Below are positions 36,653 to 44,997 of a DNA stretch of 64,000 nucleotides, one piece after another. Location of the stretch: NCBI GenBank assembly GCA_022819855.1, contig JAJEGN010000012.1:74746-138745 (forward strand), in the 5' to 3' direction. Every line of letters starts with the position of its first letter. Positions within the stretch are counted from its first letter, which is position 1. This stretch comes from Gammaproteobacteria bacterium. Its GTDB lineage: Bacteria > Pseudomonadota > Gammaproteobacteria > Steroidobacterales > Rariloculaceae. The notes below the pieces were generated by a model that did not search any database, had not been told where the DNA came from, and worked only from the letters and a program-made list of their open reading frames with translations. A program made the position numbers and the translations under genes.

Positions 36653-37674
36653 CGGACACGACCGCGGGCCTCAGGCAACTGAGCGGCAAGCTCTGCCCAT
36701 GGCTGCAGCAGGCGCTCGCGACGCTCGAAAGCGTGCACGACGCCGAACGCCTCGGACATGCGTGGCTGCTTGCGGGCCCCGGCGGTATCGGCAAGATCAA
36801 TCTCGCGCTCGTGTTTGCGGACCGGCTCCTCCGCGGCCGGACCGGCGGGGCGCCGCCGGAAACGCTCGAGCCGGCCATGGCAGGCAGAGCGATGGAGACG
36901 CGCCATGCACCGCAGGACAGACATGCCGATCTGCATTGGCTCTTTTGTGAAGGGAGCAGGAAAACGATCGGCATCCAGCAGGTGCGCGACGTGATCGAAT
37001 CGCTCGAGCGTTCGAGCTACCAGGGGGGTGCGAAGGTCGTCATCATCGAGGTCGCCGAGGCCTTGACGAGTGCCGCATCCAACGCGTTGCTCAAGACCCT
37101 GGAGGAGCCGACCCGGGACACGTACCTGTTGCTCGTGAGTCATCAGCCGGGACGCATCGCCGGCACGATCAGAAGCCGCTGCCAGATTCTCCCGCTTGCA
37201 GCACCTTCGGTTGACTCCATGCGGCAATGGTTGGCGCCGCTGGAAACGGACCTGGCAGCGCTTGATCTTTCAGATCGTGCGCCGCTTGATATCGTGAAAC
37301 TGAATAGTGACGAACAAAACCTTTCGATCAATGATATAGAACACAAATTTAAATTGCTTTGTGAAGAAAATGTCGATCCGCTGGGGCTCGCGGACGAGTG
37401 GCTCAAACTTGACATTGAAATGGTGCTCGAGTGGCTCGCAATGCGAGTCCGGCGGGCGATACGGTCGCGCGTGGCGACTCAACGTTCCAAATCCGCCGCA
37501 AACAACGAAAATGGACGCTTGCAGAACGACCTGCCGACGTTGACACTGCGCAGACTGTTCGCACAGTTCGAGGCCGTCGAAAACCTGCGCGGACAACTCG
37601 GTACGGGCATCAACGTGGAACTCGCCACCGCCGTGCTGCTCACGGGATTCCAGGCAGACAGGGAACACCATTGA
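36649..37674 (+). CDS. holB: DNA polymerase III delta-prime subunit HolB (divergent)
   Basis: A 341-residue AAA+-like clamp-loader subunit that helps load the sliding clamp at replication forks. Its P-loop reads GPGGIGKI at 43-50, with Ile in place of the usual Thr/Ser, in line with delta-prime not acting as an ATPase. The TSAASNALLKTLEEP and TIRSRCQ motifs are intact. The zinc-binding cysteines found after the P-loop in most delta-prime proteins are missing. The stretch at about 37265-37375 is markedly AT-rich. Position between tmk and pilZ supports the call. Confidence 0.9.
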   Translation: MTDTTAGLRQLSGKLCPWLQQALATLESVHDAERLGHAWLLAGPGGIGKINLALVFADRLLRGRTGGAPPETLEPAMAGRAMETRHAPQDRHADLHWLFCEGSRKTIGIQQVRDVIESLERSSYQGGAKVVIIEVAEALTSAASNALLKTLEEPTRDTYLLLVSHQPGRIAGTIRSRCQILPLAAPSVDSMRQWLAPLETDLAALDLSDRAPLDIVKLNSDEQNLSINDIEHKFKLLCEENVDPLGLADEWLKLDIEMVLEWLAMRVRRAIRSRVATQRSKSAANNENGRLQNDLPTLTLRRLFAQFEAVENLRGQLGTGINVELATAVLLTGFQADREHH

Positions 37675-38009
37675 TGGAACCAGGACATCTCACACTGAGT
37701 TTCGTCGATACGCATGCCCTGTATCTGGCGTACATGCCGTTCCTGCATAACGGTGGCCTGTTCTCGGCTACCGACGCGGCCTACGAACTCGGAGACGAAG
37801 TACGCGTCTCGCTGAGGCTCATGGGCGAGCGCGAACCGGCTGTCCTTGCCGGACAAGTCGTCTGGATTACGCCAGACGGTACGCAAGGACATCGACCCTC
37901 CGGTATCGGAATCCAATTCGACGCGCGGGATGGCGGGGAAACGCGCAGGCGCATCGAAGGTCATCTTGCCGGCGTTCTCGGCGGCGACCGCTCTACGCAT
38001 ACCATGTAG
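37674..38009 (+). CDS. pilZ: PilZ domain protein (type IV pilus PilZ type)
   Basis: A 111-residue PilZ-domain protein located right after holB, as in Pseudomonas, where PilZ is needed for type IV pilus assembly. The RxxxR and (D/N)xSxxG cyclic-di-GMP motifs are not seen, which matches the founding PilZ that does not bind the nucleotide. The ATG at 37674 shares a base with the holB TGA. No other pilus genes are near. Confidence 0.9.
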   Translation: MEPGHLTLSFVDTHALYLAYMPFLHNGGLFSATDAAYELGDEVRVSLRLMGEREPAVLAGQVVWITPDGTQGHRPSGIGIQFDARDGGETRRRIEGHLAGVLGGDRSTHTM

Positions 38010-38042
38010 GCCTTGCCCGCGAAGCGCCTTGCCTGAACGACC

Positions 38043-38069
38043 TGCCGCGCACTGTACCGTGTGCGGGCA
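38043..38069. terminator. Hairpin between convergent pilZ and fadJ-like genes
   Basis: CCGCGCAC (38045-38052) pairs with GTGTGCGG (38059-38066) around the loop TGTACC, with further pairing outside a one-base bulge. It ends one base before the stop of the minus-strand gene and so could terminate pilZ transcription or both converging transcripts. There is no T-tract, so intrinsic termination is uncertain. Confidence 0.4.
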
Positions 38070-40106
38070 CTACGAACCGGCCGCGATATCCCGCCAGCCC
38101 GAGTGGGGCTCGAAATGCGCGCCGAAACGCCCTGAGAGAGCTTCCAGCCGCGCCACGACCTCGTCGATGCCGCGCTCGCGTGCGTAGTTGATCGGTCCGC
38201 CCGTAAACGGTGCGAACCCGGTTGCAAACACGACGCCTGCGTCGACGAGATCGGAATCCTCCACAATGCCGTCCGCATGGCACGCCACCGCTTCATTGAT
38301 CAGGGGCAGCATCAGACGGTCCGTCAGATCGGCGTCGGGGGCGGGGTAGCGGGACTGCCGGCGCGCCCGGCCCTTGTCATACTCGTAGAAACCGTGACCG
38401 GTCTTCGCTCCCAGGCGCCCGGCCTCGACCTGCTGCCGGAGCAGGGCAGGCGGCTCGCGGCCCAGTACGCCGCCCAATAGGCCAGCCACGTGGAGTGCGA
38501 CGTCCAGTCCCACCCGGTCGGCGAGCTCGACGGGGCCCATCGGCATCCCGAAGGCCCTGGCGGCCGCATCGATCGTCTCGAGCATGTGGCCGTCTTCATG
38601 CGCATTGAGCGCCTCCAGCATGTACGGTGTCAGAACCCGGTTGACCAGGAAGCCCGGTGCGCTGCGGCAGGGCAGGGGCAATTTTCCGATCCGGATGACG
38701 AACGAGATTGTCTTTTCCAGCGTTTCCGCATCCGTCGCCTCGCCCGAGATGACTTCGACGAGTGGCAGCCGCGCTACAGGATTGAAGAAATGAAGTCCCA
38801 CAAAACGGCCTGGCCGTTTGAGGGCAGGGGCCATGTCCTCAAGACGAATACTCGAGGTATTCGTCGCGATGATCGCGTGTTCGTCAAGTTCGGGCTCGAT
38901 TGACCTGAGCAGCTCCTGTTTCGCGTCCAGGCGCTCGACGATCGCCTCGATGACCAGATCGGTCGATCCTAGCGCAGCGCCCTCGAGATCGATGCTCATG
39001 CGCGCCTCGGCTGCCGCCGCCGCACCGGGCGCGCGCAAGCGCCGCTGAAACAGTTTCCGAGCCCGCTCGAGCGCGGGTTCAACGTACTCCAGGGCCCGGT
39101 CCTGCACACTGACGCTGAGATCCTTCAGGGCGCACCAGGCCGCGATGTCGCCGCCCATGACCCCGGCGCCGACGACATGCACATTGCCGATACCCGTCGA
39201 CTTCGGGGCGAGATTCCTGAGCCGCTCCCTGAGCCCGAACATGCGCACGAGATTCCGAGAAGTCGGGCTGACCAGCAGCTTGCCGATCGATTCCGCTTCA
39301 GCAGCGTACGCAGCCGGTCCGCCTGCTCCATGACGTCGCCACAGATCGATGATCGCGTACGGCGCCGGGTAGTGGCTCCTGCGGGCGCGCCGTGCGACAC
39401 GGCCGCGCATGCTGCGTGCCAGCAGCGATCGAAGGAACGGCAGTCGGAGCAGGCGCAGATACCATGCAGCCCGACTGCGGGGCGGCTTGTGCTCGATGCA
39501 ATCCAGGGCCGCTTCATGGAGACCGGCCGCCGGAACCGCACGGTCGATGAGTCCCATGTCCTGCGCTTCGATCGGCGTCACCGAACGGCCAGTCAACATG
39601 AGATCGAGCGCGCGCAGCGCGCCGACGAGTTCGACGGTCCTGACCGTGCCGCCGAAGCCCGGGTGTATCCCGAGCTGTACCTCCGGCAGCCCGAGCGTTC
39701 GTTCGTAGCCTTTGGCAGCAATGCGGTAGTCGCAGGCGAGCGCAAGCTCCAGTCCGCCGCCAAGCGCGTAGCCGTCGATGAGCGCGACGCTCGGACAATC
39801 CAGCGCCGCGATTCGGGCCAGAGTCGCCTGGCCCTGGCCGGCCAGTCGAGCGGCCGCGTCCGGATCCTCGACCGTGCCGAATTCAGCGACATCGGCGCCC
39901 AGGATGAAGCCATTGTGCTTGGCAGACTCGATCACGAGGCCCGTGAGCCCGGAAACCTCCCCGAGCGCTGTCAACTCCTCATCGAGCTGACTCAGCACCT
40001 CGAGCGACAGCGTGTTGCTGCTCGCAGCAAGCTTGTCGAGGATCAGTCGGCAAACGCCGCGGGAATCGGTTTCCCGCCGCCAATGTCGTGCTGCGGATCG
40101 GGTCAC
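38070..40106 (-). CDS. Bifunctional enoyl-CoA hydratase / 3-hydroxyacyl-CoA dehydrogenase, FadJ-like
   Basis: A 678-residue multifunctional beta-oxidation alpha subunit. The N-terminal crotonase domain keeps both catalytic glutamates (GGGLELAL and GLPEVQLGIHPGFGGT). The dehydrogenase part begins near residue 307 with VVGAGVMGGDIAAW and has GLHFFNPVARLPLVEV with the catalytic His. The C-terminus is the usual second dehydrogenase repeat. The thiolase partner (FadA/FadI) is not adjacent. The start is GTG at 40106 with a weak ribosome site, 12 bases after the upstream gene, so coupling is likely. Confidence 0.9.
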   Translation of the reverse strand: MTRSAARHWRRETDSRGVCRLILDKLAASSNTLSLEVLSQLDEELTALGEVSGLTGLVIESAKHNGFILGADVAEFGTVEDPDAAARLAGQGQATLARIAALDCPSVALIDGYALGGGLELALACDYRIAAKGYERTLGLPEVQLGIHPGFGGTVRTVELVGALRALDLMLTGRSVTPIEAQDMGLIDRAVPAAGLHEAALDCIEHKPPRSRAAWYLRLLRLPFLRSLLARSMRGRVARRARRSHYPAPYAIIDLWRRHGAGGPAAYAAEAESIGKLLVSPTSRNLVRMFGLRERLRNLAPKSTGIGNVHVVGAGVMGGDIAAWCALKDLSVSVQDRALEYVEPALERARKLFQRRLRAPGAAAAAEARMSIDLEGAALGSTDLVIEAIVERLDAKQELLRSIEPELDEHAIIATNTSSIRLEDMAPALKRPGRFVGLHFFNPVARLPLVEVISGEATDAETLEKTISFVIRIGKLPLPCRSAPGFLVNRVLTPYMLEALNAHEDGHMLETIDAAARAFGMPMGPVELADRVGLDVALHVAGLLGGVLGREPPALLRQQVEAGRLGAKTGHGFYEYDKGRARRQSRYPAPDADLTDRLMLPLINEAVACHADGIVEDSDLVDAGVVFATGFAPFTGGPINYARERGIDEVVARLEALSGRFGAHFEPHSGWRDIAAGS

Positions 40107-40118
40107 GGCAGGGCGGGC

Positions 40119-40874
40119 TCAGGCGGCCTCCAGCGACTCTCGCTCGACGCGGAAATCGCACACGAGCGGCAGATGATCGGAAAAACGCACGCCAGGAATG
40201 GAGAACTCGGTGATGCTGATGCCATCGCCGTAGAGCACGAAATCGAGTTCCTTGCGCGGTGAGGAACTCGGATAGGAGGGCAGGCCGTGGACATTGGCAT
40301 TGCGCAAGCCGGTTGCCTTCATGAACAGATAGATTTCGTCCTTGCCCCAGAAGGTATTGAAGTCGCCGGCAATCAATACGGGCTTGCTGGACGCGGTAAC
40401 GAAGTCGTGCAGCGCATGAAGCTGGGCTTGCCTGTGCCGATACTTCAGTGACAGGTGCACGAGAAAGATCGCGCAGTCGGCAAGCTCCAGTTCGATGATC
40501 AGGCGCTTGATTCCCTTGTCGAAGTAGTGGAAGCGCGCGCCGTGCACGTGCGGTGCGGCCAGAAACGCGTTGCCCTGCTTGCGGACGATCGGCAGGAACT
40601 GGTTCAGCGAGCCCTCGCCATACTTGCACTGGTAAACCGAATAGTGCCCCAGCGCGCGGGCGATGGTGTCGGCCTGATTCATGCGACGGCTGCGGATCGA
40701 ACCGCCATCGACCTCGACGAGCCCGACGATATCCGGATTCTGCGCCTTGATGAAGCGCTGAATCCGCTTCAGATTGGCGCGGCTGTCGGCGACGGAACTC
40801 ACGCCAGGCAACGGCCAGTGCAGGCCGGGACCGAGCCCCATGCCGTAACGGATGTTGTAGAGCAGCAGGCGCAT
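40119..40874 (-). CDS. Endonuclease/exonuclease/phosphatase (EEP) family protein
   Basis: A 251-residue EEP-fold metal-dependent phosphodiesterase. Motifs are LLLYNIRYG at the N-terminus, IVGLVEVDGG with the metal-binding Glu, LVHLSLKYRHRQAQL, IAGDFNTFWG and the C-terminal SDHLPLVCDF with the catalytic His. The substrate cannot be told: relatives cleave DNA, sphingomyelin or phosphoinositides. No signal peptide is present, so it is cytoplasmic. The ATG at 40874 begins the fold directly. Confidence 0.85.
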   Translation of the reverse strand: MRLLLYNIRYGMGLGPGLHWPLPGVSSVADSRANLKRIQRFIKAQNPDIVGLVEVDGGSIRSRRMNQADTIARALGHYSVYQCKYGEGSLNQFLPIVRKQGNAFLAAPHVHGARFHYFDKGIKRLIIELELADCAIFLVHLSLKYRHRQAQLHALHDFVTASSKPVLIAGDFNTFWGKDEIYLFMKATGLRNANVHGLPSYPSSSPRKELDFVLYGDGISITEFSIPGVRFSDHLPLVCDFRVERESLEAA

Positions 40875-41059
40875 TGCGGCTAGTTTACCGGAGAAACGCA
40901 GCGCCCGGATGACGGCGCGAGCGACAGACCGGCAAGTATCGATCAAGCCGCTGCGGAACGGCCGCTTGCCGCGATGCGCAGCAACTCGCCTGTCGGGCTG
41001 TGGTCGTGGACAAGACGTGGAATCTTGCCTACATTGGTTCGCAGCCAACGGAGAATCTC

Positions 41060-41704
41060 ATGAGATACGTGGTCGTCCTATGTCCCCTGTGGCTGGCCGC
41101 CTGCAGCACGACCCCAAGCGCTGAACAACTTGCGCTGAACAACGAGCCGGCCGAACGCTGCGAGTCCACGGACTGCTTCAATCAACTGGCAGTGCGCGAC
41201 TTCGAGGTCGTGGATTCAACGACGCTCGTGCTCTACGTCGGCAGCCAGCGCTGCCCGTTCAGAGTGGAATTCCAGGGCGTTTTCTGCGACCTGACGTTCC
41301 TGCCGGGCAACACCATTGAATTCGCCCTCGCTGACCCACAGAACATCCGCAGGGTCACGCAGCCTACCGGCAGGATGACGGATACCAGAATCTGCTCGTT
41401 CGATCGCAACGTCGGCATCGCTGACGATCCGTTTTCCCGCGCCGGCGGATTCGAAACCATTCCCGGGCAGTTGCCCTGCGAGATTCAGGAGGTCGAATCG
41501 CTGACCGACGACGAGCTCATCGAGCTCTACGTCGAAAACCGCATGGTCGCTCCGCCGCCGCCCTTCGGGAACGGTCAGATCACGGCGCCCGAGGCCGAAG
41601 ATGCCGAGGAGGAGGGGGCCGAAGGCTCCGTGGAGGAGTCAGTCTTGCCTGACGGCGACGAGGGCGCAGCCGAGCAGCCGACGGCGGCCGTTCAGCCGCT
41701 CTAG
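41060..41704 (+). CDS. Putative lipoprotein, DUF6491-like
   Basis: A 214-residue protein with a lipobox LAAC (Cys15) after a short signal sequence, then Cys-containing motifs (CESTDCFNQL, RCPFRVEF, FCDLTFLPGNTIEF) resembling the DUF6491 lipoproteins. The C-terminal 35 residues are strongly acidic and low-complexity. GGAGA lies five bases before the ATG. Function unknown. It is transcribed divergently from the EEP gene across a 185-bp gap. Confidence 0.75.
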   Translation: MRYVVVLCPLWLAACSTTPSAEQLALNNEPAERCESTDCFNQLAVRDFEVVDSTTLVLYVGSQRCPFRVEFQGVFCDLTFLPGNTIEFALADPQNIRRVTQPTGRMTDTRICSFDRNVGIADDPFSRAGGFETIPGQLPCEIQEVESLTDDELIELYVENRMVAPPPPFGNGQITAPEAEDAEEEGAEGSVEESVLPDGDEGAAEQPTAAVQPL

Positions 41705-41793
41705 CACTGGAAGCGAGCGCTGGTCCGGACGACGATACAGCGCTTGCACGGCGGCACGCCCGGGACTCCGGCCACGCGATTGACGACCGGGCT

Positions 41794-42582
41794 TCAGCCT
41801 GACAGTCGGCAGTTCGGTCGGGCGCCGGCTTCGCGTGCTTCGTTGTAGGTAATGAGTGCCGGCGTGATGTTGCGAACGAGGTTGTCGATCCGGGCCTTGT
41901 TGGACGGGTGGCTGGACAGCAGTTCGTTGCGTTCGTTGCCCTCATTGGCATCCGTCAGGTTCTTCCACAGGTAAAGGCTCGCACGGGGATCGAAACCGGC
42001 GCGCGCCATGTAGTCCAGACCGACGACATCCGCATCGATTTCCTGTTCGCGACCATACGGCAACGTCAGCCAAAGCATGCTCATTTCCCGTGCGGTGTTC
42101 GGCATTCCGGTCACGGCCCCTGCACCGATCGCAAGCAAATCGTTCCTGCGCGCGCGCCTCACGCGTTCCATCACGTGATCCTCGGTGACGTGAGCGATTT
42201 CGTGCCCGATCACTGCGGCAAGCGCGTCCGGGGAATCGGCAACATCGAGAATCCCCGTGTACACGGAAATCTTGCCGGCAGGGTCGGCCGATGCGTTCTG
42301 CGCGGGGGATTCGAAAACGACGACTTCCCAGGCCATGTCATGAAAACGTTCGTCGATCGTAGTGAGGATGTGATAGGCAATGCACTCGACGTAGCGCTGA
42401 ATTCGTGGATCTTCAGGAACCGGGTAGTTTCGTTTTTGCTGCATCCACTGATAACGGGCCTGGCGCAGGACTTCGCGCTCGCTCACGAAGATCTGCGCGT
42501 CCGCGGCGCTGCCGAGGGTCAGCACACCGAGAACGGCCGCGAGAAAAACGTGTACGGGCCTGAACGATGCTGGGTTGCGCAT
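41794..42582 (-). CDS. M48-family periplasmic metalloprotease
   Basis: A 262-residue zinc peptidase with a signal peptide ending near ADA-Q (residue 29). The active site HEIAH is at 127-131, and the third zinc ligand is the Glu in REQEIDADVVGLDYMARAGFDP. It resembles the LoiP/YcaL group of M48 lipoprotein-like quality-control proteases, but has no lipobox and no TPR domain like BepA. It ends with PNCRLSG. Probably degrades misfolded envelope proteins. Confidence 0.88.
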   Translation of the reverse strand: MRNPASFRPVHVFLAAVLGVLTLGSAADAQIFVSEREVLRQARYQWMQQKRNYPVPEDPRIQRYVECIAYHILTTIDERFHDMAWEVVVFESPAQNASADPAGKISVYTGILDVADSPDALAAVIGHEIAHVTEDHVMERVRRARRNDLLAIGAGAVTGMPNTAREMSMLWLTLPYGREQEIDADVVGLDYMARAGFDPRASLYLWKNLTDANEGNERNELLSSHPSNKARIDNLVRNITPALITYNEAREAGARPNCRLSG

Positions 42583-42916
42583 GATCGATTACCTGGTGCT
42601 CCTTTTCGGTACGCTTCGGGCAGTTAGACTACTGCGGCGCGCACAGGTTTCCCGCGTTGCGGAAACGATAGCACATATCGTCTCGTGTCACGGTCGGCTC
42701 CAGCATCGGGATTTCCTGAGCAAAATGTCGGCAGGGCGCCTGGGGCGGAGTGGCCTCGCTGACCCGGATGGGCCACTGGCCGCAATCTCACGCTAATTGC
42801 GCATAATGTATATTATGTTAAATAGGGTTGATGGATTACATCCTGCGCTGTGCCGGGCAGTCCCTTCCGGCTAAACTCCCTCGCCCCGCTCCGCTACGCG
42901 ACGACACCGGTTCCCG
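42583..42916. other. 334-bp gap between divergent M48 protease and uup, with palindromes
   Basis: No coding signal is seen. Near the protease there are two short inverted repeats: GTTTCC/GGAAAC at 42647-42666, and ACGAT/ATCGT immediately after it. Near uup an AT-rich stretch holds CATAAT-GTAT-ATTATG (42802-42817), a perfect dyad next to a TTGCGC that could be a -35 box for uup. The middle is GC-rich and featureless. Confidence 0.45.
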
Positions 42917-44815
42917 ATGATTCCGCTTGTGCGTTTCGACGCCGTATCACTGGCCTACGGCGACCAGAAGATTCTTGTGGACGCCGATCTCGCCATCGAA
43001 CCCGGCGAGCGTGTCTGCCTGATCGGCCGAAACGGCGCGGGCAAGTCCTCAACCCTCAAACTCATTTCGGGTGCTGTCGATCCGGATGACGGAACCGTGG
43101 AACGCCGGTCCCGACTGCGACTGAGCGTCCTCGAACAGACGCTCGCAGACGCTTCCGATCAAAGCGTGCGTGATTTCGTCTCGGCAGGCCTTGCCGATCA
43201 ACTGGAGCGCATCGCGCGCTATGAAGCTCTGTCGGCAGAACCCGATCCCGGCAAGGCGACGCTTCGCGAACTCGAGACGTTCGAGCGCGAGATCGTCGCC
43301 GGCGGCGGCTGGAACATCGACAGCCAGATCGAATCGATCGCAAGCCAGCTCGACCTGCCCTTGTCTCAACGAATGAACGAATTGTCAGGCGGTTGGCGGC
43401 GCCGCGTTGCGCTTGGCCGGGCGCTCGTATCGAACCCGGAACTGCTGCTGCTCGACGAACCGACCAATCATCTGGATCTCAGCGCGATCGAGTGGCTCGA
43501 GGATCAGATCATCCGCTACCCGGGCGCCGTGGTGTTCGTGACGCACGATCGCAGCCTCGTCGAGCGCGTTGCGACGCGCATCGTCGATATCGACCGCGGT
43601 CACATTCGAAGCTGGCCCGGCGGCTACAGGCACTACCTGCGCTACAAGGCCCAGGCGGAAACCGACGAGGATCGCGAGAACCGCGAATTCGACAAGAAGC
43701 TCGCCGAAGAGGAAGCGTGGATCAGGCGCGGGATCAAGGCTCGCGAACACCGTAACGAAGGCCGCGTTCGGGCGCTGTACAAGATGCGCGACGAACGCGC
43801 CCGGCGCGTCGCCAGGGCGCGCGCTGCGCGCATACACATCAACGAGTCGGCGGAACTGTCCGGACGCAAGGTCATCGAGGTTCACCGGGTCACGCACGGG
43901 TTCGGCGGCAAGCCCCTGGTCCGGGATTTCTCGCTGTGCGTGATGCGCGGCGATCGCATCGGCATCATCGGCAACAACGGCATCGGCAAGAGCACGCTCT
44001 TGAAGCTCCTGCTCGGCGAACTCGCACCGGATTCCGGCACCGTGAAGCTCGGCACGAACCTCGAGATCGCCTATTTCGACCAGTTGCGCCGCGAGCTCGA
44101 CACGACGAAAACGGTCGCCGAACTGATCGGTGAGGGACGCGACTACATCTCGATCTACGGCCGCAAGAAACACGTCATCGCTTATCTGACGGACTTCCTC
44201 TTCACGGCGAAACGGGCGAGAACGCGCATATCGGCGTTATCCGGCGGCGAGCGCAACCGGGTGATTCTCGCGAAGCTCTTCACGCGCTCGGCGAACCTGC
44301 TGGTGCTCGACGAACCGACCAACGACCTCGACGTCGAGACGCTCGAAGCACTCGAGGCGCGGCTCCGCGAATACGGCGCCACGCTCATCGTGGTCAGCCA
44401 TGACCGCCACTTTCTGGACGCCGTCTGCACAAGCACGCTCGTATTCGAGGCGGACGGCGTCATCAAGAAGTACGCCGGTGGATACAGCGACTGGACACGA
44501 CAGCGTCGTGAACTCGCCATCGGTGACTCCGAACAGTCGCGATCGTCGAAGCAAACCGGGCAACGGCGCCGACGCAAGGCGGCAGCGGCGCCCGGCAAGC
44601 TGACGTACAGGCTGCAACGCGAGCTTGACGAGTTGCCGAAGCGTATCGCGGAACTCGAGCGGCGTGTCGCGGAGCTGCAAACGGCGGTCAACGCGCCGGA
44701 GTTCTACCGGCGCGCTCACGATGAGGTCCGGAACGAACTTGCGGAACTCGCAACCGCGGAGCGGGCTCTCGAAGACGCGGTGAACCGCTGGGCCGAACTC
44801 GAAGAACAGGTCTGA
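42917..44815 (+). CDS. uup: ABC-F family ATPase Uup
   Basis: A 632-residue soluble protein with two ABC domains. First Walker A is GRNGAGKSS and signature LSGGWRRRVALGRAL with LLLLDEPTNHLD; second Walker A is GNNGIGKST with LSGGERNRVILAKL and LVLDEPTNDLD. A C-terminal coiled coil (about 560-632) marks it as Uup rather than another ABC-F member. ABC-F proteins act on the ribosome; Uup is also linked to transposon excision and branched DNA binding. Confidence 0.93.
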   Translation: MIPLVRFDAVSLAYGDQKILVDADLAIEPGERVCLIGRNGAGKSSTLKLISGAVDPDDGTVERRSRLRLSVLEQTLADASDQSVRDFVSAGLADQLERIARYEALSAEPDPGKATLRELETFEREIVAGGGWNIDSQIESIASQLDLPLSQRMNELSGGWRRRVALGRALVSNPELLLLDEPTNHLDLSAIEWLEDQIIRYPGAVVFVTHDRSLVERVATRIVDIDRGHIRSWPGGYRHYLRYKAQAETDEDRENREFDKKLAEEEAWIRRGIKAREHRNEGRVRALYKMRDERARRVARARAARIHINESAELSGRKVIEVHRVTHGFGGKPLVRDFSLCVMRGDRIGIIGNNGIGKSTLLKLLLGELAPDSGTVKLGTNLEIAYFDQLRRELDTTKTVAELIGEGRDYISIYGRKKHVIAYLTDFLFTAKRARTRISALSGGERNRVILAKLFTRSANLLVLDEPTNDLDVETLEALEARLREYGATLIVVSHDRHFLDAVCTSTLVFEADGVIKKYAGGYSDWTRQRRELAIGDSEQSRSSKQTGQRRRRKAAAAPGKLTYRLQRELDELPKRIAELERRVAELQTAVNAPEFYRRAHDEVRNELAELATAERALEDAVNRWAELEEQV

Positions 44816-44880
44816 CGGTGGGTATCAGGGACGCAGGCGCGCCCTGCCCCGTCGGCTACAGCAAACTCTCACACCGGCGA

Positions 44881-44997
44881 TTACAAACGGGTCTCGATCA
44901 CCGGATCGAGTGGCGTGCCGCGGTCGTCGTCCGGATGGTCCATCACGACGACCTGTTTGCGGACGTGACCGACGAATAACGACTCAATCTTCGTCAT
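44881..44997 (-). CDS. Small ORF (38 aa) overlapping the end of dinB
   Basis: An ATG at 44997-44995, inside the last codons of dinB, opens a 38-codon frame ending TAA at 44881. Its codons are strongly G/C in the third position, as in real genes of this genome. The peptide is hydrophilic (starts MTKIESLFVG, ends DPVIETRL), has no membrane segment, and I do not recognise a family. The overlap would couple it to dinB translation. It could also be chance. Confidence 0.4.
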   Translation of the reverse strand: MTKIESLFVGHVRKQVVVMDHPDDDRGTPLDPVIETRL

